Origin: CALNXN01 sp942490645
GTDB lineage: Bacteria > Pseudomonadota > Alphaproteobacteria > Rhodobacterales > Rhodobacteraceae
Direction of reading: 5' to 3'
DNA: 11,955 bases
Assembly: GCA_942490645.1 (NCBI GenBank)
Contig: CALNXN010000008.1
Coordinates: 1-11,955 of the forward strand
The notes below the pieces were generated by a model. The model did no database searches. It had not been told where the DNA came from and saw only the letters and a program-made list of their open reading frames with translations. The position numbers and the translations under genes are program-made. Of the stretch, positions 5,389-11,955 are shown piece after piece. The number at the start of each line of letters is the position of its first letter. Within the stretch, counting starts at the first letter, position 1.

Positions 5389-7787
5389 GCATGCTCCCAA
5401 GTCACGCTCGCACGGTCATCATTGGTGGCGGTGTTGTTGGCTGTTCCATCGCCTATCATCTGGCGCGTGAGGGTCGCAAAGACATCGTTGTGCTGGAACG
5501 CTCCAAACTGACCAGTGGCACCACATGGCATGCCGCCGGGCTTGTGCGGCGCTTGCGCCCGTCCGCGACGCTGACCAAACTGATCAATTATTCCATTGAT
5601 CTATATAAGGAACTGGAAACGGAAACCGGCCAACAAACCGGATTTGTCCAAACCGGCAGCCTCTCCATCGCCACCCATGAAGATCGTCTGACGACGCTCA
5701 AACGACAGGTCAGCCTTGGCCGCGCCTTCGGTCTTGAGGCCGAGGTGGTGGATGCCAAACGCGCAGGCGAATTGTGGCCCCTGATCCGCACCGATGATGT
5801 GATCGGTGCTGTCTGGTCGCCCGCGGATGGGCGGGTGAACCCATCCGATGTGGCGTTGGCTTTGTCCAAGGGCGCGAAGGCACGCGGCGTTTCGTTTTTC
5901 GAAGACACGCGCGTGACGGGCCTGCGCAAAAGCGGCGGCCGGATTAGTGGCGTTGAGGTCGGCGAGCATGTGATTGAGGCCGATGAGGTGGTGATCGCCT
6001 GTGGGCTCTGGTCGCGCGAAGTGGCCGAGATGGCAGGCGCGCATATGCCGCTTTATGCCTGCGAGCACTTCTACATCCTGACCAAGCCATTGCCCGAAGT
6101 GAAGGCGCTCGGGCGTGGCGCACATCTGCCCACGCTCAACGATCAAGATGCCTTTCTGTATGCCCGCGACGATGTCGAAGGGTTGCTGGTCGGGTCCTTT
6201 GAACCCAACGCCAAAGGCCTGCCGCTGTCCCGCCTTCCCGCCGATTTCAGCTTTGATCTGCTGGACGAAGACTGGGACCATTTCACGCCGATGATGGAAA
6301 ACGCGTTGCGACGTATTCCGGCGCTTGAGACCGCCGAGGTGCGGATGCTGCTAAACGGACCAGAAAGCTTCACGCTCGACAGCCAGTTCATGCTGGGCGA
6401 AAGCCCGGATGTGCCGGGGCTGTTCTTGATGGGTGGCATGAATTCCAGCGGTATCGCGCTGGCCGGTGGCGCTGGCAAGGCGCTGGCCGAATGGATCATC
6501 GCAGGCCACCCGACGATGGAGTTGAACGAGGCCGATATCCGTCGTTTCGGCCCCGAGATGAATGTGCTTGGCGCTTTGGAGGCGCGTATCCCCGAAGTGC
6601 TCGGGCGACATTACGATATCTCTTACCCCGGTCTGGCGATGGACACGGCACGGGGGCAGCGGCGCACGCCGATCCACGGGGCTCTCTGCAATGCAGGCGC
6701 GCGCTTTGCCGGAATGGCCGGATGGGAACGTGCCGTGCATTTCGGAGGTGAGGCCGCGCATTTGCCGCTGACATTCAGCGCACCTGCGTGGCGGGATCGG
6801 GTCGGGGTCGAGGTCGAAGCTTGCCAGACAGGGGCCGCAATCATCGACCAATCTGCTTTTGGCAAGATCATGGTGCAAGGGCCGGATGCCTGCGCTTTCC
6901 TCAACCGGATATGTGCAAGCCAGATGGATGTCGCGCCGGGTCGGATCGTCTATTCCCAGATCCTCAATGCGCGCGGCGGGATCGAATCCGATGTGACCGT
7001 GCAGCGCCATGGCCCCGAGACCTATCTGATGATCACGGGTGCTGGCGAAGTGGTCCGCGATCTGATGCATATGCGCCGCGAAAAAGGCACGGCACGGGTA
7101 GAGATCACCGATGTCACAAGCGGTTGGGCCATCATCGGGCTGGCAGGCGCGCGGGCGCATGAAGTCCTGCAAAAAGCCAGTGCGGCGCCTGTTCCAGCGC
7201 TCAAACCCTTTGGTTTCGCGCCTGTCGAGGTCGGGCTGGCGCGCGGGTTTGCCGGAAAGCTTAGCTACACAGGGCAAGCAGGCTATGAGCTCTATATTCC
7301 GTCCGACATGGCGATGGCCGCCCATGACGCATTGGTCGCCGCCGGGGCCAGCCACGCGGGGCTTTATGCCACCGGCAGTTTGCGGATTGCGGCGGGCTTT
7401 CGTGCGTGGGGGCACGAACTCACGCCCGGCACAACGCCGCATGAGGCGGGGTTGGACCACTTCTGCGCTTGGGAGACTGATTTCATCGGCAAGGCGGCGC
7501 TGGCGGATCACACTCCGCAACGACAGATCGCGACTCTGCTGTTTGACAGCCCTGATGCGGTTCCGATCCATGATGAACCGATCTGGTTTGACGGACATGT
7601 CGCGGGGCAGGTCACCTCTGCCGCGTGGAACTATACCCACGGTCGGACGGCGGCGTTGGCGATGCTGACCACGCCACTTGACCGCCTGCGCGCAGGCGAA
7701 ATCGTTGACCTGTTCGAGGTGGAAATTGCCTGCACCCGTTTTAGCGCCCGCGCCGCCCTTGCCCCCTTGAAGGATTGGAAGACATGA
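5385..7787 (+). CDS. FAD-dependent dimethylglycine dehydrogenase-like oxidoreductase with GcvT domain (copy 1)
   Basis: 800-residue fusion of an N-terminal DAO-type FAD oxidoreductase (about 8-375) and a C-terminal GcvT-like folate-binding module (about 425-800), the architecture of dimethylglycine and sarcosine dehydrogenases/oxidases. These oxidise an N-methyl group and pass it as formaldehyde/iminium to tetrahydrofolate, giving 5,10-methylene-THF. Seen: dinucleotide motif GGGVVG (14-19), the ribose-binding acidic residue E38, and SGTTWHAAG (44-52), whose His49 corresponds to the histidine that carries covalent FAD in rat dimethylglycine dehydrogenase. In the C-terminal part, YTGQAGYEL near residue 628 matches the GcvT YTGExGYE motif. 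GGAGTGA lies 7-8 bases before the ATG. Overlaps both neighbours by ATGA. The electron acceptor (ETF or oxygen) and true substrate are unknown; the context suggests a dimethyl- or monomethyl-amine intermediate. Confidence 0.92.
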   Translation: MSMLPSHARTVIIGGGVVGCSIAYHLAREGRKDIVVLERSKLTSGTTWHAAGLVRRLRPSATLTKLINYSIDLYKELETETGQQTGFVQTGSLSIATHEDRLTTLKRQVSLGRAFGLEAEVVDAKRAGELWPLIRTDDVIGAVWSPADGRVNPSDVALALSKGAKARGVSFFEDTRVTGLRKSGGRISGVEVGEHVIEADEVVIACGLWSREVAEMAGAHMPLYACEHFYILTKPLPEVKALGRGAHLPTLNDQDAFLYARDDVEGLLVGSFEPNAKGLPLSRLPADFSFDLLDEDWDHFTPMMENALRRIPALETAEVRMLLNGPESFTLDSQFMLGESPDVPGLFLMGGMNSSGIALAGGAGKALAEWIIAGHPTMELNEADIRRFGPEMNVLGALEARIPEVLGRHYDISYPGLAMDTARGQRRTPIHGALCNAGARFAGMAGWERAVHFGGEAAHLPLTFSAPAWRDRVGVEVEACQTGAAIIDQSAFGKIMVQGPDACAFLNRICASQMDVAPGRIVYSQILNARGGIESDVTVQRHGPETYLMITGAGEVVRDLMHMRREKGTARVEITDVTSGWAIIGLAGARAHEVLQKASAAPVPALKPFGFAPVEVGLARGFAGKLSYTGQAGYELYIPSDMAMAAHDALVAAGASHAGLYATGSLRIAAGFRAWGHELTPGTTPHEAGLDHFCAWETDFIGKAALADHTPQRQIATLLFDSPDAVPIHDEPIWFDGHVAGQVTSAAWNYTHGRTAALAMLTTPLDRLRAGEIVDLFEVEIACTRFSARAALAPLKDWKT

Positions 7788-10183
7788 CACGCACCGTCCA
7801 ATGCGCCGTGATCGGCGGCGGGATCATGGGGGTCGCGGCCCTTTATCAACTGGCAGAGCATGGCTGGACCGATACGGTTTTGTTCGAAAAGGCAGAACTG
7901 ACGTCTGGGTCGACGTGGCACGCGGCGGGGCAGATTGCCCATGCGGTGGGCTCGCGTCTCTCGGGCTGGATCAACAAAACATCCATCGCGACCTATAAGA
8001 GGGTCGAGCAAGAAACCGGCCAAAGCATCGGCTGGCACGAGGTCGGCGGCTTCCGCGTGGCGTATGATGACGACGAAGTCGATTGGATGAAATCCATCAT
8101 GGGCGTGGGGCGGTTACTGGACCTGCCGATGGAACTGGTCGGGCCCGAGGACGTCAAAAAAGGTAATCCGTTTTACAACACCGAAGGCATGAAAGCCGCT
8201 GTTCAGACCTTTGAGGACGGGCATATCGACCCCTCCAGCGTGACGCAGGCCCTCGCCCTTGCTGCGCGCAATCGCGGGGCCAAGATCGAACGACACACCC
8301 TGATCACCGGGGCGGCGCGCAAAGGCAACATGTGGCGGTTGACCACCGACAAAGGCGAAGAGGTCTTGGCCGAACATGTTGTCATCGCCGCTGGATCTTA
8401 TGCCAATCAGGTGGGCGCTTGGTTCGGGCTCAAAATCCCCTCCGTATCTTGCCTGCACCACTATCTGGTGACCGACACGGTGCAAGAATTTCTGGACCGT
8501 CCCGAATTGCCCGTGATGCGCGACAATTCCTTTGGCGGCTACATCCGGCAAGAGCAGAAATCGGGCCTGATCGGCATCTATGAAGGCCATGTCTGCCCGA
8601 CGGTCTGGACGATGCCCGAAGGCGCGCCCTGGCAGGCGGAGAATGAGCTGTTCGAGGCGGACTACGACAGCATCGGTGATTTCCTTATGCGCGCCTTTGA
8701 CCGAATGCCGATCCTTGAAAATCTGGGCATCAAGCGGGTCGTACGCGGAGCAATCACCCATACGCCGGACGGGGGGATGCTGGTGGGGCCATCGGGTGCG
8801 CCGAACGTCTGGCTGGCCTGTGGATCATCCATTGGTCTCGCCTGGGGTGGTGGGGCCGGACAGATATTGGCTGAATGGATGACCAGCGGTGAAACAAGCC
8901 AGAACACGCGGTCCATGGACCCGCGCCGTTATGGCGATTTTGCCGATGACACGTTCATCGTCGAACGCACCAAAGACGAATTCATGCGCCGCCACGACAC
9001 CCCAGTGCCGGGCAAACAGTTCCATAGCCTACGGCCAGTACGCCGCCATGTTCTTTATGATCGGCTTGCGGCCAAAGGTGCGGTCTTTGGCGAAGTTGCC
9101 GGATGGGAACGCCCGCGCTGGTTTGCGGATACGCCGGGTGTGCCAGATCGCAATGGCTGGCACCGCCAAGACTGGCACGAAAACGTCGCGGCAGAGGTCA
9201 AAGCCGTGCGCGAGGCCGCCGGCGTCATCGACCTGTGTGCCTTTTCTCAGATCGAGGTTAAGGGACCGGATGCACGAGCGTTGTTTGAGCGCTTGAGTGC
9301 CAACAAGGTCCCCAGCTTGGGCCGCATTGCGCTCTGCCACCTGCTGACCGATGCAGGCAAGTTCGAGACGGAGGTGACCATCTGTTGTCTTGGGCCCGAC
9401 ACCTATTTTGTCGGGTCGGCGATCGCCCGCACCAATGCCGATGCCGACTGGTTGAAGTCTCATATCTTGCCAGATGAAAACGTCACCATCACCAATCTGA
9501 GCCAAAACTGGGGCATGCTGGCGTTGTCGGGGCCTGCCTCGCGCGATATTTTAGGCCAGATCACCGATGCGGACCTGTCAAACGCGGGGTTCCCTTGGCT
9601 AACCGGGCAAGAAATCGCTGTTGCGGATCAACACTGTCTTGCGTTGCGGGTGTCGTTCACCGGCGAATTGGGGTGGGAATTACACGCACCGCTGGACGCC
9701 ATCGGAGCAATCTATGATGCGCTCCACACTGCGGGGAACGATCACGGTTTACGCGATTTTGGCAGCCACGCCCTAAACGCGATGCGGATGGAAAAGGCCT
9801 ATCCGGCCAGCGGCGAGTTAACGACGGATGTGGGGCTGGTTGAGGCCAATCTGATGCGGTTCTTCAAACCCGACAACCGGACGTTTCTGGGGCGGGATGC
9901 GACGCTGAACACGGACGCGAAATGGCGCCTTGTCTACGCAGAGGTGGAGGCCACCACTCATGATTGCCACGGCGGCGAGCCTGTTCTGTCGGGCGACACC
10001 GTCGTCGGGCTGACCACATCGGGCGGCTACGGGCACAGCGTCGGCAAAAGCCTTGTCTTTGCCTATCTGCGCGCCGATGCGCCGCAAACCGGCCTTTCGG
10101 TGCAACTGTTAAACGAACCCCATGCGCTGCATCTGCTGGATGCACCTGTGTGGGACCCTAAAAGCGAAAGGCCAAGGACATGA
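7784..10183 (+). CDS. FAD-dependent dimethylglycine dehydrogenase-like oxidoreductase with GcvT domain (copy 2)
   Basis: 799-residue paralogue of the preceding gene with the same FAD-oxidoreductase/GcvT layout. Seen: GGGIMG (11-16), E35 at the end of the second strand, SGSTWHAAG (41-49) with His46 as the likely covalent FAD site, and SFTGELGWEL near residue 625 in the folate-binding module. I chose the ATG at 7784, which gives the same ATGA overlap as every other junction in the operon; a TTG at 7775 would add three residues and has less support. AAGGA (7770-7774) precedes it. The two copies have clearly diverged (for example after the WHAAG motif, LVRRLRPS versus QIAHAVGS), so they probably act on different methylation states or substrates rather than being a recent duplication. 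Likely works in sequence with copy 1; the order of action cannot be told. Confidence 0.92.
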   Translation: MTRTVQCAVIGGGIMGVAALYQLAEHGWTDTVLFEKAELTSGSTWHAAGQIAHAVGSRLSGWINKTSIATYKRVEQETGQSIGWHEVGGFRVAYDDDEVDWMKSIMGVGRLLDLPMELVGPEDVKKGNPFYNTEGMKAAVQTFEDGHIDPSSVTQALALAARNRGAKIERHTLITGAARKGNMWRLTTDKGEEVLAEHVVIAAGSYANQVGAWFGLKIPSVSCLHHYLVTDTVQEFLDRPELPVMRDNSFGGYIRQEQKSGLIGIYEGHVCPTVWTMPEGAPWQAENELFEADYDSIGDFLMRAFDRMPILENLGIKRVVRGAITHTPDGGMLVGPSGAPNVWLACGSSIGLAWGGGAGQILAEWMTSGETSQNTRSMDPRRYGDFADDTFIVERTKDEFMRRHDTPVPGKQFHSLRPVRRHVLYDRLAAKGAVFGEVAGWERPRWFADTPGVPDRNGWHRQDWHENVAAEVKAVREAAGVIDLCAFSQIEVKGPDARALFERLSANKVPSLGRIALCHLLTDAGKFETEVTICCLGPDTYFVGSAIARTNADADWLKSHILPDENVTITNLSQNWGMLALSGPASRDILGQITDADLSNAGFPWLTGQEIAVADQHCLALRVSFTGELGWELHAPLDAIGAIYDALHTAGNDHGLRDFGSHALNAMRMEKAYPASGELTTDVGLVEANLMRFFKPDNRTFLGRDATLNTDAKWRLVYAEVEATTHDCHGGEPVLSGDTVVGLTTSGGYGHSVGKSLVFAYLRADAPQTGLSVQLLNEPHALHLLDAPVWDPKSERPRT

Positions 10184-10329
10184 CGGCCCCAAGACAGGCA
10201 AGGATCGAAAAGACGCTTCCTCTGCGCCGCTGGTTCCCAAAAATGAATGAAAACCGAGGCGCTGAAATCTACCGCCCCAAAGGCCCGGCGTTGCGACTGG
10301 TGCCCAAACCGAAAGGAAGCAAACCATGA
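10180..10329 (+). CDS. Small basic protein of unknown function (49 residues)
   Basis: Short frame that exactly fills the gap between the second oxidoreductase and the ThDP enzyme, sharing an ATGA overlap at both ends. It begins MTAPRQARIEK and ends RLVPKPKGSKP. It has 13 Lys/Arg against 3 Glu and no Asp (net about +10), six prolines, no cysteine, no signal peptide and no membrane segment. Candidate ribosome binding site: AAAGG 8 bases upstream. Third-position G+C is 29 of 49 codons, so codon use gives only modest support. The end of the frame contains AAAGGAAG, the ribosome binding site of the next gene, so it could also be a leader peptide that couples translation. I recognise no family. An RNA-, nucleotide- or partner-binding role would be pure guesswork. 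Confidence 0.55.
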   Translation: MTAPRQARIEKTLPLRRWFPKMNENRGAEIYRPKGPALRLVPKPKGSKP

Positions 10330-11955
10330 GTGATACAATCACAGGGGGAGAAGCAGTCTACCGCGTCCTGAAGGCGAATGGTGTGACAACCGCCTTTGGG
10401 CTGTTGGGTGGGTCGATGCTGGAACTTTATGACGCCATGTACGCGGGCGGCGACATCGCCTATGTCGGGGCGCGCGATGAACGGGCGGCGGGCCATATGG
10501 CAGACGCCTATGCGCGGGTGAATGGCGGGCCGGGCGTTGTACTGGGCGCGCAAGCCGGGCCAGGGGTGGTCAATCTGGTGACCGCCGTGGCCGAGGCGCA
10601 GCTGGCCTATTCCCCGCTGGTCGTGATCGCAGGCGCGATCAGTCGCGGGGATCAAGGCAAGGACACCTTTCAAGAGGTTGATCAGGTCGCGCTTTTTGCG
10701 CCCATCTCAAAACGCTCGATCATGGTGACGGACGCCGCGCGTCTGGCCCCGATGCTTGAGGACGCGATCCGTTTGGCGATGTCAGGACGACGCGGTCCGG
10801 TGGTGCTCCACGTCCCGCGTGATTTGTTCTCAGCCGAGGTCCCAGCAATTGAACCCATCGCGGTGAAAACTGCCAAGGCTGGCCCACCAGCAGCAAGCGA
10901 TGTTGCTGCGATCAGCGCGATGATTACAGGCGCGAAACGGCCAGTCATTTTTGCAGGTGGGGGTTTCAAATGGGCGGAGGGCACAGCTGCCCTGACCGCC
11001 TTGGCTGAGACGTTGGAAGTGCCCGTCGTTGCTTCCACGGGCCACGCCGATGTCATGGCGCACGGGCATCCGTGGTTCGCAGGGCAAGGTGGCCCGCGCG
11101 GCAATCGCGTTGCAAGCCGCCTGACCCGTGAGGCCGATGTGATCGTGGTTCTGGGTGCACGACTTGGCTTTAACTCGACGTTTCATAGCGCGGAATATGT
11201 GAACCCAGCCGCGCGGATCGCCCATGTGGATATTGAGGGCAGCGCCGTGGGTCGCTATTTCCCCGTCGAGATTGCGGTGCAGGCAGATGCCTATGAAACA
11301 GCGCTCGCCCTGATGGATACGCCCGCACCCGACATTGCCGCTTGGCGGACAGGCTTTACCGCTGACATGGCATCATTGGTGGCAGAACGGGAAGACGAGG
11401 CCCGGATTGCAACCTTGCCCATGCATCCCAGACGCGCCTTGGCCGAAATTCGCGCGGGCCTGCCGCAGGACGCCATTGTCACGCTCGATACCGGCAACAC
11501 CTGCCTTCAGGCCGCCGACCGACTGGCGCACTACCACTCCCCCGGTCTTGTGACACCGCTGGATTTCGGCCTTGTCGGGTTCGGCATGCCTGCGGCTATC
11601 GGGGCCAAGGCGGCGGCCCCCGATCGTCCGGTGATCGCCATCATGGGCGATGGGTCCATGGGGTATACGATGATCGAGGTGCAGACCGCCGTAAGTCACA
11701 AGCTGGCGGTGATCTTTATCGTCCTCGACAATCAGGCCTGGGGTGCCGAGAAGGCTTACCAAGAGGAGTTCTTTGGCGGGCGTTTGCTCGGGGCCGAGAT
11801 CGCAAGCCCGCGTTTTGATAAATTCGCAGAGCTGTGCGGCGCGCGCGGCTTTTGGGTTGAGGGACCGGGCGACATGGGTCCAGCACTGGAACAGGCGCTT
11901 GCCAGCGGCGAAACCTGCGTCATTCAGGGGCGGATTGACCCCGGAGCCCTGATGA
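10326..11955 (+). CDS. Thiamine-diphosphate enzyme, Xsc/acetolactate synthase-like, 3' end outside window
   Basis: At least 543 residues, running off the window with no stop, probably close to its end. Three-domain ThDP enzyme: Pyr domain at about 1-170 with the catalytic glutamate in ARDERAAG (Glu52), central domain at about 185-330, PP domain at about 365-543 with the metal/diphosphate motif GDGS (441-444) and its partner DN at 468-469. Two stretches recall sulfoacetaldehyde acetyltransferase (Xsc): FQEVDQVALF (115-124; Xsc has FQEVEQ...LF) and WGAEK (472-476) followed by a GxE motif. It is shorter than typical Xsc (about 590-600), so it may be a relative with another substrate or a decarboxylase/carboligase. 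The start has a strong AAAGGAAG six bases upstream and an ATGA overlap with the small frame before it. Its likely role is to cleave or transfer the C2/C3 carbonyl compound made by the aminotransferase. Confidence 0.87.
   Translation, partial: MSDTITGGEAVYRVLKANGVTTAFGLLGGSMLELYDAMYAGGDIAYVGARDERAAGHMADAYARVNGGPGVVLGAQAGPGVVNLVTAVAEAQLAYSPLVVIAGAISRGDQGKDTFQEVDQVALFAPISKRSIMVTDAARLAPMLEDAIRLAMSGRRGPVVLHVPRDLFSAEVPAIEPIAVKTAKAGPPAASDVAAISAMITGAKRPVIFAGGGFKWAEGTAALTALAETLEVPVVASTGHADVMAHGHPWFAGQGGPRGNRVASRLTREADVIVVLGARLGFNSTFHSAEYVNPAARIAHVDIEGSAVGRYFPVEIAVQADAYETALALMDTPAPDIAAWRTGFTADMASLVAEREDEARIATLPMHPRRALAEIRAGLPQDAIVTLDTGNTCLQAADRLAHYHSPGLVTPLDFGLVGFGMPAAIGAKAAAPDRPVIAIMGDGSMGYTMIEVQTAVSHKLAVIFIVLDNQAWGAEKAYQEEFFGGRLLGAEIASPRFDKFAELCGARGFWVEGPGDMGPALEQALASGETCVIQGRIDPGALM

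Noticed and set aside
6351..7790. A 479-codon open frame on the minus strand opposite the first FAD-GcvT gene
   Set aside because: It is fully antisense to a gene with clear motifs. Long antisense frames are common in high-G+C coding DNA, and its product is rich in Arg/His/Pro with no family resemblance.
11952..11955. Final ATGA as another stop/start overlap
   Set aside because: The ATG is in frame with the ThDP enzyme, so the TGA is out of frame and does not end it; the gene continues beyond the window.

Overview
The window looks like a chromosomal segment of a marine-type alphaproteobacterium of the Rhodobacteraceae (roseobacter) kind. The evidence is the high G+C coding sequence, a secreted protein with the VPLPA-CTERM sorting tail typical of Rhodobacterales, a GcvA-like LysR regulator, and a dense catabolic operon of MttB-like and dimethylglycine-dehydrogenase-like enzymes of the sort these bacteria carry in many copies. 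Genus cannot be read from the sequence.

Left part (1-1572). Positions 88-247 hold the decayed C-terminus of a tyrosine recombinase/integrase on the minus strand, broken across three frames. A VPLPA-CTERM secreted protein follows on the minus strand (392-1015), with a short inverted repeat in its leader. About 520 bases after that (1050-1572) hold no gene I can support.

Middle (1573-2536). A GcvA-type LysR regulator lies on the minus strand but is split by what looks like one extra base near 1966-1968, so it is a pseudogene or a sequence error. It is divergent from the catabolic operon. The 90-base gap between them carries a LysR-type T-N11-A box, other small palindromes and a plausible sigma-70 promoter.

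Right part (2537-11955 and beyond). Six plus-strand genes are chained by five consecutive 4-base ATGA stop/start overlaps: an MttB-family (non-pyrrolysine) methyltransferase, a class III (glutamate-1-semialdehyde aminomutase-like) PLP aminotransferase, two tandem paralogous FAD oxidoreductase-GcvT fusions of the dimethylglycine/sarcosine dehydrogenase type, a 49-residue very basic unknown protein, and a thiamine-diphosphate enzyme with features of sulfoacetaldehyde acetyltransferase (Xsc), cut by the window end.

Working together (inference): the set reads as a stepwise N-demethylation and deamination route for a quaternary amine. The MttB homologue would remove the first methyl, the two FAD-GcvT enzymes the second and third (giving methylene-THF), the aminotransferase would turn the freed amine into a carbonyl, and the ThDP enzyme would cleave or transfer the remaining carbon unit. 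Substrate unknown; N-methylated taurines (taurine betaine) are one testable guess because of the Xsc-like signature. No corrinoid protein, transporter or electron-transfer partner is present in the window.
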